Assembly: GCF_001884065.1 (NCBI RefSeq)
Contig: NZ_MACH01000055.1
Coordinates: forward strand, 1 to 64,000
Reading direction: 5' to 3'
Length of the DNA stretch: 64,000 nucleotides
DNA from: Bacillus proteolyticus
GTDB lineage: Bacteria; Bacillota; Bacilli; Bacillales; Bacillaceae_G
Of this stretch, positions 20,455 to 29,532 are shown in pieces (position 1 is the stretch's first letter; the number at the start of each line of letters is the position of its first letter). The translations under genes were made by a program, and so were the position numbers. Under the pieces are notes generated by a model that was not told the origin of the DNA, searched no databases, and was given only the letters and a program-made list of their open reading frames with translations.

Positions 20455-20501
20455 AATTTATTTGGATTATTAAATTTTTACAAATTTCAGACTCTTTTTT
20501 A

Positions 20502-20538
20502 AGAAAAACTATCTAACTTGGGTAGTTTTTCTTTTTTT
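20502..20538 (+). terminator. Terminator of ypiA-ypiB
   Basis: AGAAAAACTA (20502-20511) pairs with TAGTTTTTCT (20523-20532), followed by T. Confidence 0.75.
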
Positions 20539-20609
20539 ACCTCTTTTAGTATGGTTTAATATATATAAAGTGAAAGTTCTGTCATTTTGATTAGAGGGAG
20601 GGGAGAAAT

Positions 20610-21065
20610 GTGAAATGGATTGTAAAAGACGTGGAACAGTTTGAGCAAGCAAGAGAGTATGTAGATACAGGAGTAATACCTCTTTTATCAATTTCAGCAG
20701 CAAAAGAAATGAAAATGGTAGTAGAACAAGGTGAATTTATAGAATTGTTGAGTATGGAGTTGGAAAGAGAATATAAAGGAAGAGTGCTTTTACTACCTGC
20801 ATTTACGTATTTAGTAGAAAGTCAAAAGAAAGAAAAAGCTCGTTTGCAAGAGTGGACAGATCATTTGCAAAGCCAAGGTTTTAAGCATATTGCTTATGTT
20901 ACAAGTGATTTTTCATGGAAAGAAGATATGCAAGAGTTACCAGGGGATTTATTTTGGTTTCCTTCATTGGCGTTAGAGCAATTTAGTGATCAAGCGAAGA
21001 GAGAAGTCATTCACGCTCATATAAAAAATATTATGGTAATGTTAGAAGAAAGATGGGGAAAATAA
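20610..21065 (+). CDS. ypiF: YpiF-like DUF2487 protein
   Basis: A 151-residue soluble protein of the DUF2487 family, placed exactly as ypiF before the qcr operon in B. subtilis. The start is GTG 20610 after GAGGGGAG, giving MKWIVKDVEQFEQ. No catalytic motif is visible. Its constant association with qcrABC suggests a role linked to that complex, but this is inference only. Confidence 0.8.
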   Translation: MKWIVKDVEQFEQAREYVDTGVIPLLSISAAKEMKMVVEQGEFIELLSMELEREYKGRVLLLPAFTYLVESQKKEKARLQEWTDHLQSQGFKHIAYVTSDFSWKEDMQELPGDLFWFPSLALEQFSDQAKREVIHAHIKNIMVMLEERWGK

Positions 21066-21105
21066 TAATAAACAGAAAGTTCTTATTATTATGAGTAGTA
21101 TGATA

Positions 21106-21134
21106 TTGACCTGTGCATGAGGGTATTATATCAT
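21106..21134 (+). promoter_or_regulatory. Candidate promoter of qcrABC
   Basis: TTGACC (21106-21111) and TATCAT (21129-21134) with 17-base spacing. TATCATGATA at 21129-21138 is a palindrome over the -10. In B. subtilis qcrABC is repressed by AbrB and needs Spo0A for late expression; a direct site cannot be judged by eye. Confidence 0.45.
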
Positions 21135-21208
21135 GATAGTGTCCTAGTTTTTATTTTTTATATTATTTTTCACGAGGGGACAATTTCTGATAGAGGGGGG
21201 AAATTTTC

Positions 21209-21721
21209 GTGAGCGAGAAAGAACATCGTGTGTCAAGAAGACAATTTTTAAATTACACACTTACAGGGGTAGGAGGCTTTATGGCAGCGGGTATTTTAAT
21301 GCCGATGACGCGATTTGCGCTTGATCCGGTGTTAAGAAAAGAAGCGGGAACGGACATGGTTGCTGTTGCACAAGTAAAAGATATTACAACAGAGCCGAAG
21401 CGTTTTGACTTTAAGGTGAAGCAGGTTGATGGTTGGTACAAGTCTGAAGAGCCAAAATCAGCTTGGGTTCATAAAGATGAAAGCGGAGACATTGTTGCGT
21501 TCTCTCCGGTATGTAAACATTTAGGATGTACAGTTAACTGGAATTCGGACAAAGCACATCCGAATCAATTCTTTTGCCCGTGTCACGGGGGCCGTTATAC
21601 AAAAGATGGGGTTAACATTAAAGGCACACCGCCTCTTGCTCCGCTTGATGTGTACGAGTCTAAAGTGAAAGATGGAACGTTGTATTTAGGAAAAGCGAAG
21701 CCAAGAGGGGGTGGAAAGTAG
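21209..21721 (+). CDS. qcrA: Menaquinol:cytochrome c reductase, Rieske iron-sulfur subunit
   Basis: Carries the [2Fe-2S] cluster that accepts electrons from menaquinol. The ligand motifs CKHLGC and CPCHGG (about residues 109-114 and 129-134) are intact. The N-terminus SRRQFLNYTLTGVGGFMAAG resembles a twin-arginine signal-anchor. GTG 21209 follows a G-rich site. The stop codon is immediately adjacent to the qcrB start. Membrane-anchored, acting on the outer face. Confidence 0.96.
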   Translation: MSEKEHRVSRRQFLNYTLTGVGGFMAAGILMPMTRFALDPVLRKEAGTDMVAVAQVKDITTEPKRFDFKVKQVDGWYKSEEPKSAWVHKDESGDIVAFSPVCKHLGCTVNWNSDKAHPNQFFCPCHGGRYTKDGVNIKGTPPLAPLDVYESKVKDGTLYLGKAKPRGGGK

Positions 21722-22396
21722 ATGCTAAATAAAATTTATGATTGGGTAGATGAACGATTAGATATTACACCAATATGGCGCGATATCGCTGATCATGAAG
21801 TACCTGAACATGTAAACCCGGCACATCACTTTTCTGCATTCGTCTATTGCTTTGGAGGACTTACCTTTTTCGTTACTGTAATTCAAATTTTATCTGGAAT
21901 GTTTTTAACGATGTATTATGTGCCTGATATTAAAAACGCTTGGGAATCGGTTTATTATTTACAAAATGAAGTTGCTTACGGGCAAATTGTTCGTGGTATG
22001 CACCACTGGGGTGCTAGTCTCGTAATTGTAATGATGTTTTTACATACACTCAGAGTTTTCTTCCAAGGTGCGTATAAAAAGCCTCGTGAGTTAAACTGGA
22101 TTGTTGGTGTTCTTATTTTCTTTGTTATGTTAGGTCTTGGCTTTACCGGATATTTATTACCGTGGGATATGAAAGCGTTATTTGCGACGAAAGTAGGGAT
22201 TCAAATTGCAGAGCAAACGCCGCTCATTGGTCCTTATATTAAAACATTACTCGCTGGTCATTCCGAAATTGTTGGCGCTCAAACATTAACTCGCTTCTTT
22301 GCTATTCACGTCTTCTTCTTACCAGCAGCACTTCTAGGTTTAATGGCCTTCCACTTCATCATGATTCGCAAACAAGGTATTTCCGGTCCGCTATAA
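21722..22396 (+). CDS. qcrB: Menaquinol:cytochrome c reductase, cytochrome b subunit
   Basis: A 224-residue cytochrome b6-type subunit with four main transmembrane helices and paired haem histidines (GMHHWGAS and IHVFFLPAAL regions). TGYLLPWD is the quinol-site signature. It begins directly after the qcrA stop. Split cytochrome b6/subunit IV organisation is typical of Bacillus. Confidence 0.96.
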   Translation: MLNKIYDWVDERLDITPIWRDIADHEVPEHVNPAHHFSAFVYCFGGLTFFVTVIQILSGMFLTMYYVPDIKNAWESVYYLQNEVAYGQIVRGMHHWGASLVIVMMFLHTLRVFFQGAYKKPRELNWIVGVLIFFVMLGLGFTGYLLPWDMKALFATKVGIQIAEQTPLIGPYIKTLLAGHSEIVGAQTLTRFFAIHVFFLPAALLGLMAFHFIMIRKQGISGPL

Positions 22397-22439
22397 GAGA
22401 TTGCTAAATTAAAGGGGAAAGAACTAAAGGAGGGAGATT

Positions 22440-23207
22440 ATGCATCGCGGCAAAGGGATGAAGTTTGTAGGAGATTCTCGAGTACCAGTAGCTCGGAAAC
22501 CAAATATTCCAAAAGATTATTCGGAATATCCAGGGAAAACAGAAGCGTTTTGGCCGAATTTCTTGTTAAAAGAATGGATGGTTGGTGCAGTTTTTTTAAT
22601 CGGTTATTTATGTTTAACAGTGGCACATCCGTCACCGCTTGAGAGAATGGCGGATCCGACAGATGCCGGATATATACCACTTCCAGATTGGTATTTCTTA
22701 TTCTTGTATCAGTTATTAAAGTATTCATATGCTTCGGGTTCATTTACTGTAATTGGTGCGTTTATTATGCCAGGTATCGCGTTTGGAGCATTATTGTTAG
22801 CACCATTTCTTGATCGTGGCCCAGAAAGAGCACCATTTAAGCGTCCAGTAGCAACTGGATTTATGCTTTTAGCAATTGCATCTATCATTTTCTTAACTTG
22901 GGAATCTGTAGCACACCATGATTGGGAAGCTGCAAAAAAGCAAGGAGCAATTGTAAAAACAGCACCAGTTGATAAAAATGATGACGGCTACAAACTCATG
23001 CAAAAAAATACTTGTTTAACATGTCATGGTGAAAACTTACAAGGTGGTGCAGCAGCACCAGCTCTACAAAACTTAACTTTAAAACCGGAAGAAATCGCTA
23101 AAATTGCGAAAGATGGTAAAGGTGCAATGCCTAAAGGTGTATTTAAAGGAACGGATGAAGAGCTGAAAAAGCTTTCGGAATTCGTTGCAAAGTATAATAA
23201 AAAATAA
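22440..23207 (+). CDS. qcrC: Menaquinol:cytochrome c reductase, subunit IV-cytochrome c fusion
   Basis: A 255-residue fusion: an N-terminal subunit IV-like part with three transmembrane helices (contains PDWYFLFLYQLLKY, the quinol oxidation motif) and a C-terminal cytochrome c domain with the haem-binding CLTCH at about residue 195. The methionine ligand is probably in KGAMPKGVF. ATG 22440 follows AAGGAGGGAG. Typical Bacillus bc complex; a strong terminator follows. Confidence 0.96.
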   Translation: MHRGKGMKFVGDSRVPVARKPNIPKDYSEYPGKTEAFWPNFLLKEWMVGAVFLIGYLCLTVAHPSPLERMADPTDAGYIPLPDWYFLFLYQLLKYSYASGSFTVIGAFIMPGIAFGALLLAPFLDRGPERAPFKRPVATGFMLLAIASIIFLTWESVAHHDWEAAKKQGAIVKTAPVDKNDDGYKLMQKNTCLTCHGENLQGGAAAPALQNLTLKPEEIAKIAKDGKGAMPKGVFKGTDEELKKLSEFVAKYNKK

Positions 23208-23208
23208 T

Positions 23209-23250
23209 AGAAAAGCTGACTACAAATTTTGTAGTCAGCTTTTCTATTTA
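23209..23250 (+). terminator. Terminator of qcrABC
   Basis: AGAAAAGCTGACTAC (23209-23223) pairs perfectly with GTAGTCAGCTTTTCT (23231-23245); the tail is T-rich but interrupted. Confidence 0.8.
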
Positions 23251-23326
23251 GTTAGAGGAAGTTTGTTATAATAGAGTAGGATTTAGTGAATGAATTACTT
23301 TGCTTGAAAGGTGTTGGACATACAGA

Positions 23327-23917
23327 TTGGTTTACGTGTATGCAATGTTAAGACAGCGCTCAGTATTATTATTTTTATTGATTGTTAACATATTAGGCAC
23401 AATTTACGGGTTTATATGGTATGGAAATCAATTAAAAGAAACGTCCCTAATATTTTGGCCGTTTGTACCAGATAGCCCGATGGCGAGTCTCTTTTTTGTC
23501 TTTGTTCTAATCGCTTTTTTGATAAAGAAGAACTGGGGATTAATAGAGGCATTAGCGATAGTTACTTTAATAAAATATGGTATTTGGGCGGTTGTTGTAA
23601 ATGGGGTTTTGATTTATGTAAAAGGTCCTATTGGTCTTATGGGATATATGTTAATGTTATCTCATTTTGCAATGGCGGTGCAGGGAGTGTTATATGCTCC
23701 GTTTTATCGGATAAAAAAATGGCATTTCATTGTAGCTGGCATATGGACGTTACATAATGATGCAATTGATTATTTATTTTGGCAAATGCCGAGATACGGA
23801 ATTATGCATTTGTTTGCAGAGAAAATTGGTTATTTTACGTTTTGGCTAAGTATTGTTGTACTGTGTATTACATATTATTATTGCTTACGTGAGAACCGAA
23901 AACAGTTTTATTTATGA
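23327..23917 (+). CDS. ypjA: YpjA-like DUF1405 membrane protein
   Basis: A membrane protein of about 196 residues with six predicted transmembrane helices; LGTIYGFIWYGNQL and WTLHNDAIDY are conserved-looking stretches of DUF1405. It lies directly after qcrABC, as ypjA does in B. subtilis. The start is uncertain: TTG 23327 follows an AAAGGTG site at 23307-23313, while the frame extends to TTG 23300 with no convincing site and ATG 23345 is also possible. The function is unknown. Confidence 0.75.
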   Translation: MVYVYAMLRQRSVLLFLLIVNILGTIYGFIWYGNQLKETSLIFWPFVPDSPMASLFFVFVLIAFLIKKNWGLIEALAIVTLIKYGIWAVVVNGVLIYVKGPIGLMGYMLMLSHFAMAVQGVLYAPFYRIKKWHFIVAGIWTLHNDAIDYLFWQMPRYGIMHLFAEKIGYFTFWLSIVVLCITYYYCLRENRKQFYL

Positions 23918-23942
23918 TGGTGAGGACATTTAGGGGGAGAAA

Positions 23943-24629
23943 ATGAAGAAAAATAAGAGTGGTATAAACATATTGGATCGATTGGTTACTTTAGTTGTTT
24001 CATATAGCATAGCATTTTCTATTTTCGCTCTCGCGACAATGGTAGTTGTATATGGAAAATGGCTGTATTATTTTGAAATTGATTTCTTAAATATTCCAGA
24101 CTTAGCGGATATGACGAAAGATGAAATTAAAAGAAACTATGATGTGCTTATTACATATTTATCTCCGTTTTATGAAGGTGCATTACAATTGCCGACATTA
24201 GACATGTCTACAAATGGTCGCATTCATTTTGTGGATGTTAAAAATATTTTAGTAAAGATTCAATATATAATGTATGGAACGATTGTAATTGCTTTATTAG
24301 GAGGAACGTATTTACTAAAAAAGAAAAAAGAAAAGTTTTTACTTCACGGATCGATTCTTACAATTCTTTTTCCGATAGCTCTTACGTTACCGATTGCCAT
24401 TGATTTTGAAAAGAGTTTCGTATTATTTCATAAGCTTTTATTTAGCAATGATTATTGGATGTTTGATATTGAAACAGATCCGATTATTTTAATGTTACCG
24501 GAAGAATTCTTTATGCATGCTGCATGTGTTATTTTATTATTGATTTTAAGTGGAAGCGTACTTTGTTACGGTGTGTATAAATATTTAGTGAAAAAGAAAA
24601 GGGTTTCAAAGAAAAAATTCTCTGCCTAA
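23943..24629 (+). CDS. TIGR01906 family integral membrane protein
   Basis: A 228-residue protein of the DUF1461/TIGR01906 family with four transmembrane segments (about residues 12-36, 105-125, 138-155, 195-215) and an extracytoplasmic loop. It begins 25 bases after the ypjA-like gene behind AGGGGGAG, so the two are probably co-transcribed. A basic C-terminal tail (KKKRVSKKKF) faces the cytoplasm by the positive-inside rule. The function is unknown. Confidence 0.75.
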   Translation: MKKNKSGINILDRLVTLVVSYSIAFSIFALATMVVVYGKWLYYFEIDFLNIPDLADMTKDEIKRNYDVLITYLSPFYEGALQLPTLDMSTNGRIHFVDVKNILVKIQYIMYGTIVIALLGGTYLLKKKKEKFLLHGSILTILFPIALTLPIAIDFEKSFVLFHKLLFSNDYWMFDIETDPIILMLPEEFFMHAACVILLLILSGSVLCYGVYKYLVKKKRVSKKKFSA

Positions 24630-24646
24630 AGAGAATTTTTTTGTTT
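24613..24646 (+). terminator. Terminator overlapping the end of the TIGR01906 gene
   Basis: AAAAATTCTCT (24613-24623) pairs with AGAGAATTTTT (24630-24640) with a T tail. The left arm lies within the last codons. Confidence 0.75.
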
Positions 24647-24737
24647 TCATAGAGATAATATATTTTTTTGATTTTGTTCTGTTCTATTCTTGTCCAACTC
24701 CACATATTTTGTACTAGTAGTTATAGGGGGGACCGGG

Positions 24738-25523
24738 ATGAAGAGAACATTAATTGGACTGATAGCATTTCTAATTATAATGTTTCCAGTACGTATATAT
24801 GCTGAAGAGTGGAGTGAACTAACTGGATTGCTAGATGACTCTTTACAGTTAGTAAAGAAAAATGAAGATGAGAAGGCAATACAAGTACTGCGCCATTTCT
24901 CAGAGCAGTTTCTATCAAAGGAAAATGAAAATAATTCAAAAGTAACTCCGGGACAAATTAGAGTCGTTTCTTTGGCATACGATAAGGCGAAACAATCTCT
25001 CGCGGAAGATTTAGATAAGCAAGTTAAAGTTGATAATATGTTAGCGTTACAACTTGCTGTTGATGCACAAGTATCTAAATATCAGCCACTTTGGATGGAA
25101 AGAGAAGGAAAGATAATGGATGCTTTTTCTCAAGTAGAAAAAGCAATGAAAAAAGAAGATGATGGGCAGTTCCAACAGACACTAAATACATTTTTGAATG
25201 AATTTAATATTATTTATCCGAGTTTAATGATTGCCCTGCCAGAAAACGAAGCGCAGCGTGTAAATGCACATTTATCTTATTTGGATGAATTTCGTAACGT
25301 TATGCTAAAAACGAAAGGTGGACAAATGCAACTAGGGATTATTAAAGGTGATTTGCAAAAAATATTTCATACAGTAAAAAAAGATGAGATTGCTCCCTCT
25401 CTCATTTGGTTTATGACCATTACTGGAGGACTTATTTTGTTCACTTTAACGTATGTTGGATGGAGAAAGTATAAAGGGGAGAGAGAGAAACGGAGAAGTA
25501 ACTTGCATTCTAAAGATAGATAA
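24738..25523 (+). CDS. ypjB: Sporulation protein YpjB
   Basis: A 261-residue membrane protein: cleavable-type signal sequence (MKRTLIGLIAFLIIMFPVRIYA), a helical extracytoplasmic domain, a single transmembrane segment near residues 220-242 and a basic tail. It matches YpjB, whose loss reduces sporulation in B. subtilis. ATG 24738 follows AGGGGGGACCGGG; the open frame upstream to 24690 lacks a site. Confidence 0.8.
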   Translation: MKRTLIGLIAFLIIMFPVRIYAEEWSELTGLLDDSLQLVKKNEDEKAIQVLRHFSEQFLSKENENNSKVTPGQIRVVSLAYDKAKQSLAEDLDKQVKVDNMLALQLAVDAQVSKYQPLWMEREGKIMDAFSQVEKAMKKEDDGQFQQTLNTFLNEFNIIYPSLMIALPENEAQRVNAHLSYLDEFRNVMLKTKGGQMQLGIIKGDLQKIFHTVKKDEIAPSLIWFMTITGGLILFTLTYVGWRKYKGEREKRRSNLHSKDR

Positions 25524-25628
25524 TGTGTATAAATAAAGATACGGATTGTAAGGTTTATTTATTGACAATGGTGCAAGAAAAAAATAGAATGAGAAGTACT
25601 ATAATTAAAACTTCAATGGAGGTTTATG

Positions 25629-26309
25629 ATGTTTTATTTAATTTACTTCGCGATCATTTTGATCATACCGTTGTATGCACAGTCAAAAGTACGTAGTGCC
25701 TATAGCAAGTATTCACAAGTTTATTCAACTTCAGGTATGACAGGAGCGGAAGTTGCTCGGAAAATTTTAGATGAAAATGGATTGTACAATGTAGCTGTAG
25801 AGGAAACGCCGGGTCATTTGTCGGACCATTACGATCCAACCGCAAAAACAGTCCGATTATCAACAGATAACTATTATGGACATTCAGTTGCTGGTACAGC
25901 TGTAGCAGCACACGAAGTAGGACATGCAATTCAAGATGCGAAAGATTATAACTTCATGCGTGTACGCCATTCGTTAGTGCCAGTTGCTAATTTTGGTTCA
26001 AACATGTCATGGGTTTTTGTACTAATTGGTGTATTTGCACAAATGTCTGGTTTGTTGTTACTAGGAATTATTTTAATGGCAGCAGGTGTTATTTTCCAAC
26101 TTGTTACATTACCAGTTGAATTTGATGCATCAAAACGTGCAATGCAACAAATTGAAGCACTTGGTATCGTATCGACAGATGAGTACGGTCAAGCTCGTAA
26201 AGTATTAAATGCGGCAGCATTAACATATGTAGCAGCGGCGGCTGTAGCAGTATTTGAATTATTACGCCTTGTATTAATTTATACTGGTATGCAGCGTAGC
26301 GACGATTAA
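25629..26309 (+). CDS. YugP-like zinc metallopeptidase
   Basis: A 226-residue membrane-bound protease of the YugP/neutral zinc metallopeptidase family. The zinc motif HEVGH lies at about residues 96-100, within TAVAAHEVGHAIQDA; transmembrane segments are at the N-terminus, near 120-160 and 190-215. EFDASKRA probably provides the third ligand. GGAGGT spacing favours ATG 25629 over the adjacent ATG 25626. Substrates are unknown. Confidence 0.85.
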   Translation: MFYLIYFAIILIIPLYAQSKVRSAYSKYSQVYSTSGMTGAEVARKILDENGLYNVAVEETPGHLSDHYDPTAKTVRLSTDNYYGHSVAGTAVAAHEVGHAIQDAKDYNFMRVRHSLVPVANFGSNMSWVFVLIGVFAQMSGLLLLGIILMAAGVIFQLVTLPVEFDASKRAMQQIEALGIVSTDEYGQARKVLNAAALTYVAAAAVAVFELLRLVLIYTGMQRSDD

Positions 26310-26338
26310 AGACTATCAATTATGATAGTCTTTTTTTG
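26309..26338 (+). terminator. Terminator of the YugP-like gene
   Basis: AAGACTATCA (26309-26318) pairs with TGATAGTCTT (26323-26332) with a 4-nt loop and T run. Confidence 0.85.
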
Positions 26339-26440
26339 TTTCGTGGAATGAATCTTATAACATGTTACAAATGGAAATAATATGGGGTGTAGAACTAGTT
26401 AAAAAAGATAAGTATGGGATGTTGAAAGAAGGTGACAGAC

Positions 26441-27082
26441 ATGGAATATCCAGAACATTTAGTTAAACAAGTGAGGGAGCGAAGTGCTACATACCAGTTA
26501 GAAGGTTTTTTAAGTGGACAGGGTCCTAGAAATCCGAAATTAATGCTTGTTGGAGAAGCGCCTGGTGAAACGGAAATTCATAATGGTATCCCGTTTAGCG
26601 GGAGAGCCGGAAAACATTTAATGGAGTTTTTAGAACGTATTCACGTTACAAGGGAAGAGGTATATATTACGAGTGCGGTTCGGAGTAGACCTTATAAATG
26701 GAGAGAGAAAAGGGAACGAAATGGCGAAATAATACAGAAGAAGTACAATAGAACACCAAATCAAGGAGAAATACTTGCTCATGCACCTTTGTTAGACTAT
26801 GAGTTGGAGCTTATACATCCGCCTGTTATTGTCACACTTGGTAATATTGCACTGCAGCGTTTAGTTGGTAAAAATAATAAAATTACGAGTGTTCATGGTG
26901 AATTGTTAAAACAACCCGTGCAGCAATTGAAAGATAGTAGCAGTACAGAATTTATATGGACAGAAAAAGAACATTATATTTTTCCGACCTTTCATCCAGC
27001 TTCAATTTTTTATAATCGGAGTTTATTGGAACTCATTTATGAGGATTTGGAGAAACTTAAAAGATGTATAATAAAAAACTAG
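26441..27082 (+). CDS. Uracil-DNA glycosylase superfamily protein lacking Fe-S cysteines
   Basis: 213 residues with the motif order of family 4/5 uracil-DNA glycosylases: GEAPGETEIHNGIPFSGRAG (about residues 32-51), an ITSAVRSRP segment and a late HPAS motif. Family 4 enzymes carry four cysteines for a [4Fe-4S] cluster; here the only cysteine is near the C-terminus, so no cluster can form. ATG 26441 follows AAGGTGA. Repair of uracil in DNA is plausible but the exact activity is unproven. Confidence 0.75.
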   Translation: MEYPEHLVKQVRERSATYQLEGFLSGQGPRNPKLMLVGEAPGETEIHNGIPFSGRAGKHLMEFLERIHVTREEVYITSAVRSRPYKWREKRERNGEIIQKKYNRTPNQGEILAHAPLLDYELELIHPPVIVTLGNIALQRLVGKNNKITSVHGELLKQPVQQLKDSSSTEFIWTEKEHYIFPTFHPASIFYNRSLLELIYEDLEKLKRCIIKN

Positions 27083-27105
27083 AAAAGCTAAAGAGCTTTT
27101 CTAGT
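27078..27105. terminator. Shared terminator between convergent genes
   Basis: ACTAGAAAAGCT (27079-27090) pairs with AGCTTTTCTAGT (27094-27105); A and T runs flank it. It overlaps the stop of the glycosylase-like gene and precedes the end of minus-strand ypjC. Confidence 0.75.
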
Positions 27106-27110
27106 TGAAT

Positions 27111-27992
27111 TTAATTATGTAACGGATTTTTATTTTCATCTAGTGTAAATCCTTCGCCGACGACATCATGTACATCACTTACAGCAACAAAGGCGTGAGG
27201 GTCTACAGAAGTAATGATATTTTTTAATTTCACGATTTCGTTTTTTGCAACGACACAATAAAGTACATTTCTCTCAACTTTTGTATAGGATCCAACTGCT
27301 TTTAAAAAGGTTGCTCCGCGCTCCATTTCGGATAAAATTTTTGCAGCAATTTCATCGTTTTTATCAGAAATAATAGTTGCACCTTTTGCTGCATAAGCTC
27401 CTTCTTGCATAAAATCAATAACTTTAGCCCCGATAAAAACAGCAACTAACGTGTACATGCCTTCGCGATATGATAAATAGGTAAGAATAGAGACGACAAT
27501 AACGACGGCATCAAACATAAACATCGTTTTTCCCATACTCCATCCAACATATTTGTGAGCTAGCCTTGCGATAATATCAACACCGCCAGTAGTACCGCCG
27601 TATTTAAATATAATTCCAAGTCCTATACCGATAAATGCCCCTGCGAATAAAGCAGCCAGTGTCATATCATTTTGCAAGTTTAAATGTAAGTTGAGTACTT
27701 CGTAGCGCTGGAAAATCCATAGGAATAAAGATACGCTAAATGTACCGATTAATGTATATAAAAATGTTGTTCGACCGAGTAACTTCCAACCAATAAAAAA
27801 TATAGGAATATTTAAAATTAAGTTTGTATAGGAAGGGTCAAGCGAAAATAGAAAATATAATAATAGCGTAATACCGGTAAACCCACCCTCTGCAAGATGG
27901 TTTTCAATATTGATATTTACAATACCGAAAGAAAAAATAGCGGAACCGATTAAAATAAAAATGATATTTCGAATCTTCAAGTTTGCTTTCAT
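27111..27992 (-). CDS. ypjC: YitT family membrane protein (YpjC-like)
   Basis: 293 residues: five transmembrane helices (DUF161/YitT-membrane domain) followed by a C-terminal DUF2179 cytoplasmic domain (EMERGATFLKAVGSYTKVERNVLYCVVAKNE region). The start ATG 27992 follows AGGGGGAT on the minus strand. In B. subtilis ypjC lies in the same place, just before ypjD-dapB. Members are thought to be transport-related, but the function is unknown. Confidence 0.88.
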   Translation of the reverse strand: MKANLKIRNIIFILIGSAIFSFGIVNINIENHLAEGGFTGITLLLYFLFSLDPSYTNLILNIPIFFIGWKLLGRTTFLYTLIGTFSVSLFLWIFQRYEVLNLHLNLQNDMTLAALFAGAFIGIGLGIIFKYGGTTGGVDIIARLAHKYVGWSMGKTMFMFDAVVIVVSILTYLSYREGMYTLVAVFIGAKVIDFMQEGAYAAKGATIISDKNDEIAAKILSEMERGATFLKAVGSYTKVERNVLYCVVAKNEIVKLKNIITSVDPHAFVAVSDVHDVVGEGFTLDENKNPLHN

Positions 27993-28093
27993 ATAGAAAT
28001 CCCCCTAGTTATGCAATGATTGGAATTGCTCCGCTTAAACGGCAAAACATAATAAGTTATTTCTAGCTGCTAATAAAAATAGTGAATATCATA

Positions 28094-28268
28094 GGAACCC
28101 GATTAGTTCAGGCTAATCTTTTGCAAAAAACGCAAAAGAAGTTTCACTTTACCCCGTCCCAACGGCTGGTAGGAGATAAGGCGAAGAAGAAGGACAAACT
28201 AGCCGTAGGGACCCGATTAGTTCAGGTTAATCTTTTGCAAAAATCACGCAAAAGAAAGTTTCACTTTA
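28094..28268 (+). repeat. Paired structured repeats A and A' (cereus-group repeat type)
   Basis: Two copies, 28094-28151 and 28208-28268, share CCCGATTAGTTCAGG, TTAATCTTTTGC-type and AAGTTTCACTTTA segments. Each has a hairpin CTTTTGC/GCAAAAG (28118-28124/28132-28138; 28232-28238/28248-28254). Between them GTCCC-A-ACGGCTGGT (28156-28170) pairs with ACTAGCCGT-A-GGGAC (28198-28212), a 14-bp stem with one A-A mismatch. The 384 bases from 27993 to 28376 contain this element and no convincing gene; a 72-codon ORF here (28082-28300) is simply the repeat read in frame twice. It precedes the ypjD operon. Confidence 0.75.
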
Positions 28269-28376
28269 TTATAGTCTATCCCAAAAAGAGTCGTAAATAG
28301 TGATATGAGAGAATAATATTTGTCAAATCGCGATGAATTGGCTAACATGAAAGAAGAAGGAATAGAGGTGACAAGT

Positions 28377-28721
28377 ATGGAAGCGAAAACGATGAAAGAT
28401 ATGCAGAAGGAAGTAGATGCATATATCGGTCAATTTAAAGAAGGATATTTTAGTCCGCTTGCAATGATGGCTCGTTTAACTGAAGAGATGGGAGAGCTTG
28501 CAAGAGAGGTTAATCATTATTATGGTGAGAAACCGAAGAAAACGACTGAGATAGAACGAAGTATTGAAGAAGAGCTTGGAGATGTGTTATTTGTTATGAT
28601 TTGTATGGCAAATAGTTTAAATATTGATTTAGAAACAGCGCATAACATTGTAATGAATAAATTTAATACACGTGATAAAGATCGCTGGACACGTATTGAT
28701 GAGGGAGAGAAAGAAGCATGA
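28377..28721 (+). CDS. ypjD: MazG-like nucleotide pyrophosphohydrolase YpjD
   Basis: A 114-residue all-helical NTP pyrophosphohydrolase (MazG/dUTPase-like fold). Metal-binding acidic residues occur in [15 protein letters not shown] and [12 protein letters not shown], the EExxE...ExxD pattern of the family. ATG 28377 follows GAGGTGA (28365-28371); an in-frame upstream extension to 28320 (TTG) lacks a site. It overlaps dapB by 4 bases. First gene of the ypjD-dapB-mgsA-bshB1-bshA-cca-birA operon. Confidence 0.9.
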   Translation: MEAKTMKDMQKEVDAYIGQFKEGYFSPLAMMARLTEEMGELAREVNHYYGEKPKKTTEIERSIEEELGDVLFVMICMANSLNIDLETAHNIVMNKFNTRDKDRWTRIDEGEKEA

Positions 28722-29518
28722 AAGAAATTAAAGTAATTATCGCTGGACCAAGAGGACGTATGGGACATGAAGCAGTCCTTCTAATGGAAAGAACAGCGCA
28801 TTTCAATTTAGTAGCAGCAATTGATTATAAGCATGGCGGAGAAAGAATTTCTGATTTATCTGGAATGCCAGCGTTAGATGCACCTATTTACGCGGATTTA
28901 CATACTTGTTTAGATGAAGTAGAAGCAGATGTATTGTTAGATTTAACAACACCAGAAATTGGAAAGAAACATGTGACACTTGCAGTTGAACGTGGACTTC
29001 GATCTGTTATTGGTACAACTGGATTTACTGAAGAAGAACTAAAGCAATTAACAGAAAATGCAAAAGAAAAAGAAGTAGGAACAATTATCGCTCCAAACTT
29101 TGCAATTGGTGCAGTCCTGATGATGAAATTTTCACAAATGGCAGCGAAGTACTTCCAAGATGTTGAAGTAATTGAATTACACCATGATCAAAAATTAGAC
29201 GCACCATCAGGTACGGCTGTAAAAACAGTAGAATTAATCCGTCAAAATCGTGTACCAAAAGAGCAAGGACACCCTAATGAAACGGAACAATTAGAAGGAG
29301 CACGTGGTGCAAATGTAGACGGTATTCACATTCATAGCGTACGTCTACCAGGGCTTATTGCACACCAAGAAGTCATGTTCGGTGGAGATGGACAAATGTT
29401 AACAGTTCGTCATGATTCATTCAATCGTGCATCATTTATGTCAGGTGTAAAACTATCAATTGAAACAGTAATGAACCTTGATCATCTTGTGTACGGTTTA
29501 GAAAATATTATCGACTAA
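28718..29518 (+). CDS. dapB: 4-hydroxy-tetrahydrodipicolinate reductase
   Basis: A step of the diaminopimelate/lysine pathway, supplying peptidoglycan and, through dipicolinate, the spore core. The N-terminal [10 protein letters not shown] motif binds NAD(P)H, and [15 protein letters not shown] is the catalytic/substrate signature. 266 residues. Its ATG overlaps the ypjD stop (ATGA). Confidence 0.97.
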   Translation: MKEIKVIIAGPRGRMGHEAVLLMERTAHFNLVAAIDYKHGGERISDLSGMPALDAPIYADLHTCLDEVEADVLLDLTTPEIGKKHVTLAVERGLRSVIGTTGFTEEELKQLTENAKEKEVGTIIAPNFAIGAVLMMKFSQMAAKYFQDVEVIELHHDQKLDAPSGTAVKTVELIRQNRVPKEQGHPNETEQLEGARGANVDGIHIHSVRLPGLIAHQEVMFGGDGQMLTVRHDSFNRASFMSGVKLSIETVMNLDHLVYGLENIID

Positions 29519-29532
29519 AGGGGAGACAACGG

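Noticed and set aside
28082-28300. 72-codon ORF
   Set aside because: It is the structured repeat A/A' read through twice (GTRLVQ..NLLQK appears in both copies); the start has no ribosome site.
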